From: Cytobacillus dafuensis | GTDB lineage: Bacteria; Bacillota; Bacilli; Bacillales; Cytobacillaceae | Assembly (NCBI RefSeq): GCF_007995155.1 | Contig: NZ_CP042593.1 | Coordinates: 4,506,001 to 4,570,000 of the forward strand | Direction: 5' to 3' | DNA: 64,000 nucleotides | Shown here: positions 17,965-26,951 of the stretch, in pieces | Layout of the letters: each line of letters opens with the position of its first letter | Numbering within the stretch: the first letter of the stretch is position 1 | The notes under the pieces: generated by a model | The model's input: only the letters and a program-made list of their open reading frames with translations | Told to the model about the DNA's origin: nothing | The model's database searches: none | Translations under genes and position numbers: made by a program

Positions 17965-17990
17965 TAAAAAAGCCCTCGAATTTCGAGAGC
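17965..17990 (-). terminator. Terminator of the metallopeptidase gene
   Basis: On the minus strand GCTCTCGAA and TTCGAGGGC form a 9-bp stem with a G-U pair, followed by TTTTTT. It ends just before the stop codon at 17994. Confidence 0.85.
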
Positions 17991-17993
17991 GAA

Positions 17994-18902
17994 TCACTTA
18001 ATATTTTCTATAACTTGATAGGTTTTCGGCGCTAATTTTTGTAGTTTTTTTCTAGAGTCCTTGTCTCGATAATACATGGCAAATGCTTCTGAGAAATATT
18101 CCTCAGGGTACATATTAAAATATGGTTCCACCGGAAAAAGCTTTTTCTTTTCTGAATTCCATACAGTATGAAAAGCGGATGTTGATGATAAATTATTTTT
18201 TAGAATACTATCGATTGAATGAGCTAGCTCGTGTAATTCAAGGTTGACCGAGCTATGGCCATTCCCCTTATCACTATAGCCAATTCGAACGGCTACGGTG
18301 TTACTTCCGCCAATTCCGGGAACGTCATCCCACGTCTTATTCGTGCCCTCCCAGCCTCTCGGAACGACGCCCTTTAGATGCGAAAATTCTTTCATATCCG
18401 TAATTGGACCATTTACTAGGTGAACATGTATATTTTGAGTGATAAGCTGAACTAAAATAGATTCTGGCAGAGGTTTTAACCGTTCTTTTATTTGCTTAAC
18501 TGCTGCAGAGTCTCTATTATTTTCAGGTGAAATCACAACGGTTTCAACTAAGCACTCTTGATCGCAGTCAAGAAGCTTGCGTTTTGATATAGAAGGAGTT
18601 TCATAGATAACATGACCTTCTATATTCGTTATATAGAGATCGCCTCCAACTCCAAATTGACCGCCGTACTGGTCATCCATTCTGTATACTCGGTATTTTT
18701 CGCCTTTCTGAAGCTGTCTTTCAAACTGGAGGCCATTTTCTGTTCTTTTCCATAAATTAAGTGGTTTCACAATGGTTACTCGGCCAATTTGACCTTTTTT
18801 AAGCTCCACGCCATCCCAATAAACGGTTGCTGCCTGTGGTTTCTCGGGGTTAATCAATATTAATAGGAATAATGCGGCAATCATTAATAGACATTTTCTC
18901 AT
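17994..18902 (-). CDS. Secreted anthrax-lethal-factor-like (M34) zinc metallopeptidase with N-terminal YWDG/LWKR module
   Basis: 302 residues. Signal peptide at MRKCLLMIAALFLLILIN; residues about 25-110 are the shared module (TVYWDGVELKKGQIG, LNLWKRT, GGQFGVGGDLYIT). The catalytic part has zinc motif LELHELAHSID (about residues 220-230) and the distal glutamate in EEYFSEAFAMYY (about 271), followed by KLAPKTYQVIENIK. That tail closely resembles the end of anthrax lethal factor (FFAEAF..., NAPKTFQFIND). The Pro-Pro endopeptidases share this family. The ATG at 18902 is used because GGGGGG lies at proper spacing; an upstream frame to 18965 lacks support. The substrate is unknown; a surface protein is inferred. 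Confidence 0.85.
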   Translation of the reverse strand: MRKCLLMIAALFLLILINPEKPQAATVYWDGVELKKGQIGRVTIVKPLNLWKRTENGLQFERQLQKGEKYRVYRMDDQYGGQFGVGGDLYITNIEGHVIYETPSISKRKLLDCDQECLVETVVISPENNRDSAAVKQIKERLKPLPESILVQLITQNIHVHLVNGPITDMKEFSHLKGVVPRGWEGTNKTWDDVPGIGGSNTVAVRIGYSDKGNGHSSVNLELHELAHSIDSILKNNLSSTSAFHTVWNSEKKKLFPVEPYFNMYPEEYFSEAFAMYYRDKDSRKKLQKLAPKTYQVIENIK

Positions 18903-19114
18903 GTTCATCCCCCCTACGATTATGGCAGTATTAGTTTTTACTATTTTAGATACTATTAACTTCATTTTATATTAGATTCACAGGTAAGAATAGCCCTTCA
19001 AATGCTAATAAAATAAGCTTAGTTGTAAATCAGTAGAACTTCTCCTAATAGCCAAATCTTATTATGATGTGACTCCCGAATCGATATTGAGTTTGGCATG
19101 ACAATTTTGTCAGC

Positions 19115-19482
19115 TAGGTACCGGTAACAGCAAAAATTATCTCTGGATGGGCATCATTCTTGTGCTTTCACTTAAGGGCAATATCTCATCTAGACGGGCA
19201 CCAATCTTGCGCTTTGGCTACCGCTTAAGGCAATTTTCCCTCTAGACGGGCACCAATCTTGCGCTTTGGTTACCGCTTAAGGCAATTTTCCCTCTAGACG
19301 GGCACCAATCTTGTGCTTTGGTTACCGCTTAAGGCAATTTTTCCTCTAGATGGGCATCAATCTTGTGCTTTGGTTACCGCTTAAGGGCAATATCTCATCT
19401 GGACGGGCATCAATCTTGTGCTTTGGTTACAGTTTACGGCTCTATTTCCTCTGGATAGGCACCAATCTTGCACCTTATCAGC
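19115..19482. repeat. 52-bp tandem repeat array, locus 2
   Basis: About seven units of the family seen at 11755-12055, in the same orientation, with typical parts CTTTGGTTACCGCTTAAGGC, AATTTTCCCTCTAGACGGGC and ACCAATCTTGTG. The central units are nearly identical. It fills most of the gap 18903-19650 between the metallopeptidase and subtilase genes; nothing else but the terminator below is seen there. Confidence 0.85.
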
Positions 19483-19540
19483 CTCCACCCTCTATTATCA
19501 TCAGCCAATCCAACCGTTTAACAGAATAAGCCCTCTTCAT

Positions 19541-19578
19541 AAAAAGAAACCAGTCCCCTATTTTCAAGATGGACTGGC
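19541..19578 (-). terminator. Terminator of the subtilase gene
   Basis: On the minus strand GCCAGTCC pairs with GGACTGGT around a 14-base loop, followed by TTCTTTTT. It lies about 70 bases after the stop codon. Confidence 0.7.
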
Positions 19579-19650
19579 TCCTAATAAAAATTGCCCTGTT
19601 CAAGTTAGAATCTTAACCTGATTCCTGAAGCTGCAGCTACTGAAGCGAGA

Positions 19651-22600
19651 TCACTTGTATACATTTAATGTATACGGTGTTAATGTCGCGTTGCCGATGA
19701 CATCGCGGACTTTAATGTGATAGGTTCCCTTTTTCAGATCGAAATTCAGGACTTCCTTGTCTCCCTCAGGATAGTAATCAGCTGTTGAAATAAGCTTTCC
19801 ATTACTGTATAAAGAGATCACACCATCGATCTCAATACCTGCTTCAAGCTCAATTTTTCCTTTTGTGTTCTTATCAAGCTTAAGCACGTACCAGTCTTCA
19901 TCTCCATAAGCAACACCTGCATTTAAATGGCCAGTTGCTTGCAAATGCTTCGCTGACTTCGCTTTGAGAGCGAGCGGCTTGGATGGGATGTTATTTTTTA
20001 CGACTGAGTTTTTATCCTCGTCATTTTTGTTTACAGGGTTTACTGCTAATGTGTACGGCAATAGTGAGAATGAGCTTGCCCCTTCAAAGTAAGCCATTAC
20101 CGAGATGATATAGTTTTTATTTTTTTCCGTTTTGAAGGAACCGAATGTTTTACCTAGTCCTGCACCTTTTTGAATGAATTGTGCGGTTCTCATTTCCTCA
20201 TCATCAAGCTTGCGGTTTTTATTCGTATCCTCGTAAATTGCGAGCACCCCTGCAAACTGGCTTAAGAGCTCCTTCGGATATTGCTTCTTAAATTTATCGC
20301 TAACCTGTTTTCTTTCCAGCTTCACTCCGTAGATTTCATTCTGCTTGCTTTCAAAATAGAAGTTATCTTGATCATACGGCATCGCAAAGTTGCCTTCTAT
20401 GTTACTTGCTGGAAGATTCTTAACTCCTTCTAACTTATCATTATCCTCATATTTGTCCTGTGGATTTTTAACGATCAGCTTAGAAGTAATTGTATATGGG
20501 TCAAATGAGATAGATCCGTTAAAGTAATTAGTATTGACCTTAACATAATAGGTATCATCCTTTTTTAACCCTGTAAATAAGATCTCGTCTAATTTACCAG
20601 TCTGCCAGAAAGAATATTCGTTTGAAGCAATTTGTTCAAAGTAGGAATATTCTTTCCCTTTATGATCCTTTTCTGTTTTAATTTGATAGATTCCAAGAAT
20701 AGGAATATTGGCGTTGTTTTTCTCTAAAGAAAACTCATAAATGCCTGTATCCCCAGGAGTTACACTGAACCAGTCCTCATCCTCAAAGGTTTGTAAATAT
20801 CCTGTCGCTGCTTGACCTATCGTATAAGACTGAGCGCCATCCTTGATTGTTTGAACATAATCAAATTCCTCTTCAACTGGGTCCATTAATAGAAGCTCTT
20901 TCTTCTTTTCTAACGTGCTAGCCTCTTCTTCTTTAGGCATAAGGAATGGCAAGGAATCTTCATCTGGAGGAAGAACCTTTCCTTGAACCTTTAACTGATA
21001 CGGAATTGCGGATGATTCAGGCTTCTGCTCTTCCTCCATCATATTTCCATTGATAAAGAAGTCGAAGAATCCAAAATAACTATTTACTTTATTTGAAACT
21101 TTTATAGAATATTCCACTTCAGGCTGTGCAACAAAGGATAAGGTCTCTCCTTCACTTTTCCCTTTATTATTAGCGTAGAAGGATGGCTCTACCTCGTCCT
21201 CCTTTAATTGTGGAAGCTCGTACATTTCTCCATCTTCAGAAGGCGGCATGATAAATTTTTCGTAAACACTTATACTAGTGTCGACGCCAGGTATACCAGT
21301 AAGGTCCATTTTAATGACTTGCTGCTCTTTGACAGAAAGGGTGAAATAGTCATTGTCTCCTTCTTCACCAATTAATGTATACTTTTCCTTTGAAGAATCG
21401 TATGGAAGCTCAATGTTAATTGGCTTTTCGAAGGTTGATTCATCAGCAGGAAGAACAGGATATTTTTTGACAGAAAAATTAAATTTTGAAAGCTGTTTTT
21501 TGGAATCATCATAGCTTCCATTAACATCCTTTACGCCAAATGCTAGTTTTCCAGTGTAAGGCACTTTATAAAGCTTGCCTTCAGTCTTACCATCTAGCAC
21601 ATTATTAATATCGAGCTTATCCTTCCCTTCTGGAGACTGAAGATTAATCATTAATTTATAGTCATACTGCTTTGCTCCATCTAGAGAAAATTGAACATAT
21701 TCTCCAGCCTTTACATCTGTATAATACCATTTTTCTTCAAAAGGCTTCGTAATGGCTCCCTTCAGTTCTGACACTTTCGCTAAATTGACTTCCTCTGCTT
21801 TTTCAGCGATTTCTTTATCAGTCCAAGGCTTATTTGCTAATGCAGGAAGCTTTTTCACATCAAATTTTAGAGCAGCAACCGGATTGACAAGCCCATTTCC
21901 AAACTTGATATCAAATCCAGGATCACCTAAATCGTCTGCTGTATGTTCTAAAATATATTCAACCTGAGCAGGAGTTAAGTTTGGATGCTTCGATAAAAGC
22001 AGTGATGCAACACCAGCAACCATTGGAGACGCCATAGAAGTTCCGCTCATTTCTCGGAAGCTTGATTTTTTCTCATATTCATAGATTGTGCTGTAAACTG
22101 CTTCACCTGGTGCTGCGATATCAACCGATGGTCCATAAGATGAATACGATGATAGATTTTTCGACTTATCGACCGAACCAACGCTGATAACACCTTCGTA
22201 GGCAGCAGGGTAACTCGCCATGTCATTTCCACTATTACCGGCAGAAGAAACAACCGTGATATTTTTTTCTAACGCCTTTTTAATTGCTTCTTCAATGATT
22301 GGCGATTTCATTGGCCCGCCTATGCTCATGTTAATTACTTTGGCATTCTTTTCGACTGCGTGTAAAATCCCTTGGGCAATCGAATAGTCATAAGCCCCCC
22401 AACTTCGATCGAATACATCGATTGGAAGAATCTTCACATTCGGGTTCACTCCATATCCGCCGATACCATTATCCTTATTACCCGCGATAATCCCGGTAAC
22501 ATGAGTTCCATGGAAATCAGGGGTACCTTGATTCATCGGATTGACCGCATTATAGCCAGGCAATAGCTTTCCCTTTAGTTCAGGATGATTCACGTCCACT

Positions 22601-23106
22601 CCTTGATCAATCACAGCAACTGTAACAGAATTCTTCCCAGCAAGCTTATGGGCTTCATTTAATTTAAGCATGCCAATATGATAGGACTCGCTGACCTTTG
22701 GATCTGGTGTACTTAAAGGTTTATAAAGGGCACTTGGATTAACTGAGTTAACATGTGAAAAGCCTCTATATTTCTGCATGACCTTTTGGAGGTCTTTTTT
22801 GTTTTTCACCTTCACAACGGCATAGTTAAGGGATGGAAAATCCGTTACGAGTGTTCCTCCTGCAATTCTATGCTCTGCTTGTGTTAATGGTTTTGAATAT
22901 TTGATAACAAACGTATCTTCACTCAAAGCCTTTTCATTTAGCTGTTCCAGCTTTTTCTGAAGCTGTGGCTGACTCACTTCAACAGCCGATACATTCGGAA
23001 AATTTTTTAAAGAGTCTGCTGAGACTGTTATGGCTGGACTTAGATTACTAGTAACCAAACCTAGTCCAACAGTAATTGTCAATGCATTCTTAACCCATTT
23101 CTTCAT
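19651..23106 (-). CDS. Large secreted S8 subtilisin-like serine protease
   Basis: 1151 residues. Signal peptide (MKKWVKNALTITVGLGLV) is followed by an I9-type propeptide (DTFVIKYSKPLTQAEHRI) and a subtilase domain with Asp in VAVIDQGVDVNHPE (about 167), His in DFHGTHVTGIIAG (about 199), oxyanion Asn in VVSSAGNSGND and Ser in MSGTSMASPMVAG (about 357). The remaining ~700 residues form several beta-rich pre-peptidase-C-like domains with repeated DNDYFTLSV-, DEDWFSVTPG- and DEDWYVLKL-type motifs. ATG 23106 has AAGGGGGA; the frame is open to 23154 without support. It lacks the YWDG/LWKR module. Likely an extracellular wall or nutrient protease. Confidence 0.92.
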   Translation of the reverse strand: MKKWVKNALTITVGLGLVTSNLSPAITVSADSLKNFPNVSAVEVSQPQLQKKLEQLNEKALSEDTFVIKYSKPLTQAEHRIAGGTLVTDFPSLNYAVVKVKNKKDLQKVMQKYRGFSHVNSVNPSALYKPLSTPDPKVSESYHIGMLKLNEAHKLAGKNSVTVAVIDQGVDVNHPELKGKLLPGYNAVNPMNQGTPDFHGTHVTGIIAGNKDNGIGGYGVNPNVKILPIDVFDRSWGAYDYSIAQGILHAVEKNAKVINMSIGGPMKSPIIEEAIKKALEKNITVVSSAGNSGNDMASYPAAYEGVISVGSVDKSKNLSSYSSYGPSVDIAAPGEAVYSTIYEYEKKSSFREMSGTSMASPMVAGVASLLLSKHPNLTPAQVEYILEHTADDLGDPGFDIKFGNGLVNPVAALKFDVKKLPALANKPWTDKEIAEKAEEVNLAKVSELKGAITKPFEEKWYYTDVKAGEYVQFSLDGAKQYDYKLMINLQSPEGKDKLDINNVLDGKTEGKLYKVPYTGKLAFGVKDVNGSYDDSKKQLSKFNFSVKKYPVLPADESTFEKPINIELPYDSSKEKYTLIGEEGDNDYFTLSVKEQQVIKMDLTGIPGVDTSISVYEKFIMPPSEDGEMYELPQLKEDEVEPSFYANNKGKSEGETLSFVAQPEVEYSIKVSNKVNSYFGFFDFFINGNMMEEEQKPESSAIPYQLKVQGKVLPPDEDSLPFLMPKEEEASTLEKKKELLLMDPVEEEFDYVQTIKDGAQSYTIGQAATGYLQTFEDEDWFSVTPGDTGIYEFSLEKNNANIPILGIYQIKTEKDHKGKEYSYFEQIASNEYSFWQTGKLDEILFTGLKKDDTYYVKVNTNYFNGSISFDPYTITSKLIVKNPQDKYEDNDKLEGVKNLPASNIEGNFAMPYDQDNFYFESKQNEIYGVKLERKQVSDKFKKQYPKELLSQFAGVLAIYEDTNKNRKLDDEEMRTAQFIQKGAGLGKTFGSFKTEKNKNYIISVMAYFEGASSFSLLPYTLAVNPVNKNDEDKNSVVKNNIPSKPLALKAKSAKHLQATGHLNAGVAYGDEDWYVLKLDKNTKGKIELEAGIEIDGVISLYSNGKLISTADYYPEGDKEVLNFDLKKGTYHIKVRDVIGNATLTPYTLNVYK

Positions 23107-23313
23107 AATATCCCCCTTCTCATTTACTACCCCTATATTACATATATCTGGCAAATAATAGCAAGAAATACCATGTGGAAACTTTTTGTATAATTCGACA
23201 ATTATGTGTGAAAGGCAGTATTTGTGGACACTTTCACTGTCATTTAGCTATTTAAATGGGATAGCACAATGTACACTCCACATGTACAAATCATTCTGCA
23301 CCATACACCCCGT

Positions 23314-24516
23314 TTATCTGATTAAAAAACCTTTTAACATATATTTTAAAATATGCTTTTTTCTCATTTCTTTTATTTCAGAGATTTCTAGCTTTGCTAG
23401 ATTTATAGGAGAATAAATAGACGGCCCTTCACCTTTTTTTATGGCAGATGGATCGCTAACAATGAGCTCACCTTTTTCAACCCCAGACTTGACTTGGATA
23501 TTGTGATCGGATTTTACTCCCGTCTTAATTTCTCTTTCCTCAAGCTTTCCACTAGAATTTATGATCCAGACAAAGGAACCCTTCTTTTTCTTTACTACAC
23601 TTTGCTTAGGAATCATAAGTGCACCATTAATCTCATTTGTTATAAAGGTAACGTCCACATGAGATCCTTGAAGAAGATCAGGTGCTTCATCATCCAATTG
23701 TATTGAAAAAGGGTATTGACTTGCTTTTTGTTCTGAATAAGCTCCATCGGGCAAATGGTCCGCTTTCGCAAGAGTTCCATTAAGCTTCCCCTTTTTAGTA
23801 GAAACGACAGCAGGAATACCGATTTCTACCATATTTCTTTCTTCTTCATTCAAGTTTCCTTGAATCGTTGGGATCGCTGAGCTGATTGTTATCAAAGGGT
23901 TTCCTAAACTTACATTTACATCCTTCACTATGCCGTCAACCTCACTCACAACCGTCAGCTTTCCTTCACTCGTTTGAATAGCTTTCAGCTCTTGGTCAAC
24001 ACTATCAGCTGTTTGCCTTAACATGTCAGCCTGTAACTGTTTATTGGAAATATCTTGATCAATGCTATGTATAATCGAACGTTCAATAGCCTTTTCTTCT
24101 TCATCAAACGATAAAGAATCCCGATAGTCAGTAAGCTCTCTAATATGTTTTTCTAAAACACTGATTTCACTTTCAATCTTTTCTTTCTTCGCCTTCGTTC
24201 TTGCAAGATCCGCCTCTATATCAGCAGAAATATACTCATATAACGGGGTACCAGCCTCTACTTCCTCCCCTTTTTTAACGAAGAATTGTTTAAATGACCC
24301 CATTTTTTGATCGTAGAAATAATAGGACTCTTCTTCAGGAGCAACGATTGCCTTTGTATGAAAGGACTGCTTAATATTTTCCTTTTCAGCAGGTAAAAAG
24401 TTTTTGATATAAGCGGATCGTTCAATTTTGGAATCGTCTTTCAGGATTAAAAACATATTTCCTGCGATAAGCAAGCCGCCAGCAATAAATAAAATTAGCT
24501 TGATCTGTTTCTTCAT
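23314..24516 (-). CDS. YknX/HlyD-like membrane fusion protein
   Basis: 400 residues. An N-terminal anchor (LILFIAGGLLIAGNMFLIL) precedes the biotinyl-lipoyl hairpin with a long coiled coil (about residues 95-185), a second lipoyl half (VVSEVDGIVKDVNVSLGNPL) and beta-barrel domains (MIPKQSVVKKKKGSFVWII). The plan matches B. subtilis YknX, the fusion protein of the YknWXYZ transporter. ATG 24516 has GGTGGTGGGAAGA upstream. It follows a YknW-like gene by 16 bases. No YknY ATPase or YknZ permease gene is present on either side, and the next gene downstream is the subtilase. Confidence 0.75.
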   Translation of the reverse strand: MKKQIKLILFIAGGLLIAGNMFLILKDDSKIERSAYIKNFLPAEKENIKQSFHTKAIVAPEEESYYFYDQKMGSFKQFFVKKGEEVEAGTPLYEYISADIEADLARTKAKKEKIESEISVLEKHIRELTDYRDSLSFDEEEKAIERSIIHSIDQDISNKQLQADMLRQTADSVDQELKAIQTSEGKLTVVSEVDGIVKDVNVSLGNPLITISSAIPTIQGNLNEEERNMVEIGIPAVVSTKKGKLNGTLAKADHLPDGAYSEQKASQYPFSIQLDDEAPDLLQGSHVDVTFITNEINGALMIPKQSVVKKKKGSFVWIINSSGKLEEREIKTGVKSDHNIQVKSGVEKGELIVSDPSAIKKGEGPSIYSPINLAKLEISEIKEMRKKHILKYMLKGFLIR

Positions 24517-24532
24517 TCTTCCCACCACCTGT

Positions 24533-25195
24533 CTATATCAAACTTTCAATTTTTAGATAGGATAATAATGCAGACGCAAGCCAAAAGAATACATGTACAA
24601 AAATAATAATGAATAATACCAATCTCGGACTTTTTTCACTTACATTTTTCAGACCTTTATATTGAAAATAAATCACCCAAATTTTAAAAATAGAAAGATG
24701 GGAAAAGAACTGAACGATTATGATATTTGAGGTCATATATCTCATCAACACACCTAGCGAGAAAGGTGATGCTTCAGGACCAATCCCTAGCCAGATATTC
24801 AACGGCAGCAAAATCGCCTTTTCCGCCAGCAATAGACTGAGGACGAATAGTTGAACCACTACGATTTTCTTATACGGTAAATCCAGCATAGCCCAAAGAA
24901 TGACCGAGAAACCAAAGAGAATAAACAAAGCATAGGCAAGTCCCCATAAAAGCTGACCTGCAGTGATGAGAAGCTTCTTAGCCTCTAATTCCTGTCGACT
25001 GATTTCCGTTATTTCTTTCATTAAAAAATCCTGACCTAAGCCAAAGTAGCCACTTAATGAAAATAGAAGAATACTAAACAAGGTCAATAAAGCAGCCTTT
25101 TTCCATACCCCTCTTACTTCCTCTGCCTTCCCGATTTGATAAGAGAAAACATTCGGATCAAGAAGTCCCTTCCATAGATGCACGTAATAAATCAT
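24533..25195 (-). CDS. YknW-like Yip1-family membrane protein
   Basis: 220 residues with about five hydrophobic helices (LLTLFSILLFSLSGYFGL, LLWGLAYALFILFGFSVILW, VVQLFVLSLLLAEKAILLPL, and two near the C-terminus). The opening YYVHLWKGLLDPNVFSYQI is typical of the Yip1-type YknW proteins that assist YknXYZ assembly in B. subtilis. ATG 25195 follows GGAGG by eight bases. With the next gene it forms a two-gene unit. Identification rests on topology and context, as sequence conservation in this family is low. Confidence 0.65.
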   Translation of the reverse strand: MIYYVHLWKGLLDPNVFSYQIGKAEEVRGVWKKAALLTLFSILLFSLSGYFGLGQDFLMKEITEISRQELEAKKLLITAGQLLWGLAYALFILFGFSVILWAMLDLPYKKIVVVQLFVLSLLLAEKAILLPLNIWLGIGPEASPFSLGVLMRYMTSNIIIVQFFSHLSIFKIWVIYFQYKGLKNVSEKSPRLVLFIIIFVHVFFWLASALLSYLKIESLI

Positions 25196-25326
25196 CTGTC
25201 GTACCTCCAAATTTATGCTTCACTTTCATTCTATCTCATTAGTAGAAAAAATTCCCTTTCCAACCCCATTTATTGTAAAAATTAGGTATTATAGCACAGA
25301 GGGATACGATGCTAGCCGATTTTATA

Positions 25327-25493
25327 GATAAAGTGAAACTTCCATCAGTGGGGGTTTTTTTCATCCCCCACTGATGGTTAGTTGAACCAATCGGGCTTTT
25401 ACGGGCAGTAGACCCCCACCTATCTTCCTCGCTTCTCTCTTAATCTTGAGGTGGGGGTCTACTGCCCGTTAATGCGGGATAAAAGCAAATCGA
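25327..25493 (+). repeat. Two-hairpin dispersed element, copy B
   Basis: The cleanest copy. CCATCAGTGGGGG pairs perfectly with CCCCCACTGATGG; a TTAGTTGAACCAATCGGGCT spacer follows; then ACGGGCAGTAGACCCCCACCT pairs almost perfectly with AGGTGGGGGTCTACTGCCCGT over about 21 bp. The ends are GATAAAGTGAAAC and GGGATAAAA. It lies in the 365-bp gap upstream of the yknW-like gene; the rest of that gap is a terminator and AT-rich DNA. Confidence 0.8.
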
Positions 25494-25498
25494 TCTAA

Positions 25499-25547
25499 AA
25501 AGAAAAGGGACGTCCCTAAGCTGAAAAATAGACTTAGAAGACATCCC
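25499..25547 (-). terminator. Terminator of the glucosaminidase gene
   Basis: On the minus strand GGGATGTCTTCTAAG pairs with CTTAGGGACGTCCC, followed by TTTTCTTTTT. Confidence 0.8.
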
Positions 25548-25560
25548 ATTAGATGATCTA

Positions 25561-26700
25561 TTAATGATTATTGTAAACTTGTTTCTGTTTATCATAATTT
25601 AGATAGAAGCCACCGCCTAGATCAAGCTTATTGCCATTGATTGCGTACACTCTAAACTCTTGGCCTTTTTTCAAGGTTTTAGCAACTGTGCCATTTGTAG
25701 CATACAGCGGACTATCTGCTGTCATTTTGATTGTGCCTTTATAAAAAGAAACACCGGCATTACGTTGAATATAGTAGCCCCCGCCTACATAATAGGCTTT
25801 GTCATCATAGCTGTACACGCGAACAATCTCACCAGGAGCTAGCTTCCGATGAACTTTTCCATCTGGTCGATAGAGATTAACATCCTTATTTTTTATATGC
25901 AGCCTGCCAATATAAACACTCATTTTACCGCTATTGGCAGCAATATAATAGTTTCCACCCATGTTATAGTTGTTTCCAATCGTTCCGAATACTTTATAGT
26001 TATATCCTTTTTTCAACACCTTCGTCACTTTTCCATCAGGACTAATAAGCGGCATATCCGCTTTCAAATAAAGGGCAGCTGGAGGAAGTTTGGAAGACCA
26101 ATCGCTGCTTACATTCGGAATCGCTAAATTGATACTCTTCATCTCTGAAAAAATAGCCAGAATTCGCTCTCCGTATTGATCCCCTGGAACGGCCCAGCGA
26201 TTATTCAAATCTGTCCAATAGGGAGCTATCCCCCGCTTTACATAATCAAATCGCGGATCAATTTTCTCAGTGACAAGCGGCTCGGTATTTGCATAGGCTT
26301 TCAAATGCTGAATTTGCGCTCTTACCCCTTCTTCAGGCGTATTAAAATAAGCTCCTTGTGCACCGCCGCCAACCGCACCAATACCTGAGTAGTTATTCTG
26401 TTCAGGCAATACATCCTTCCCAAATTTAAAATAACCCGTCTCCAAAATCGCTTGCGCAAAAGCAATATCCCCGCGAATTCCCTCTTGGCGTCCTAAAGAT
26501 AAATATAATTCTGCCAATCTATAAATATCCACCGTCGTTAACTTCGGCTCAGGATTCTTTAATAAAACATAATCCCCCATTTGCTTAGCAGTTAAAATCG
26601 AGCTGCCTGCAATAGGCACTTTATCACTTGATGCTTGTGCCGGTGTAAAAGTGGAAAGGCTAAGAACTAAAACAAAAAACAATGTAACTAATTTCTTCAT
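25561..26700 (-). CDS. Secreted GH73 N-acetylglucosaminidase with three C-terminal SH3-like repeats
   Basis: 379 residues. Signal peptide MKKLVTLFFVLVLSLSTFTP, cleaved near AQA. The glucosaminidase domain (about 40-205) has the presumed catalytic Glu in AQAILETGYF (about residue 86) and NNYSGIGAVGGG. This family cleaves the GlcNAc-MurNAc bond of peptidoglycan. Residues about 215-375 contain three repeats of about 55 residues, each with a strand pair, an LKKG or LAPGE turn and a GGGYYI- or GGNYYI-type end (for example VNLYRPDGKVHRKLAPGE). These resemble a short form of the YWDG/LWKR module. The ATG at 26700 gives better spacing to AGGAG than the one at 26703. Confidence 0.87.
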   Translation of the reverse strand: MKKLVTLFFVLVLSLSTFTPAQASSDKVPIAGSSILTAKQMGDYVLLKNPEPKLTTVDIYRLAELYLSLGRQEGIRGDIAFAQAILETGYFKFGKDVLPEQNNYSGIGAVGGGAQGAYFNTPEEGVRAQIQHLKAYANTEPLVTEKIDPRFDYVKRGIAPYWTDLNNRWAVPGDQYGERILAIFSEMKSINLAIPNVSSDWSSKLPPAALYLKADMPLISPDGKVTKVLKKGYNYKVFGTIGNNYNMGGNYYIAANSGKMSVYIGRLHIKNKDVNLYRPDGKVHRKLAPGEIVRVYSYDDKAYYVGGGYYIQRNAGVSFYKGTIKMTADSPLYATNGTVAKTLKKGQEFRVYAINGNKLDLGGGFYLNYDKQKQVYNNH

Positions 26701-26878
26701 CATCTTCTCCTTGAAATCTATCTTTTTTGTAATATAGTTTTATTTTACATGGATATCGGAGGGAACAAAAGGTGGTAGGGGTATTTATTCTTTTCAATTT
26801 GGTAAATATTATTTCATTTGGTTGATATTTTTGAGCTTTTGATGACTAATTTTTGATAGCGTGGAGAATGGTTGTTGA

Positions 26879-26951
26879 TTGGCTGATAAACTGGTGAATT
26901 TGGCTGATAATCTTGATTTTTGGCTGATAACCGGCTAGATTTAGCCGATAT
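26879..26951. repeat. 21-bp repeat array, left border of the 102-bp array
   Basis: Three to four units of 21 bp: TTGGCTGATAAACTGGTGAA, TTGGCTGATAATCTTGATTT, TGGCTGATAACCGGCTAGAT, then TTAGCCGATA. It has the same period as the array at 1908-2145 and a related core. Confidence 0.75.
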
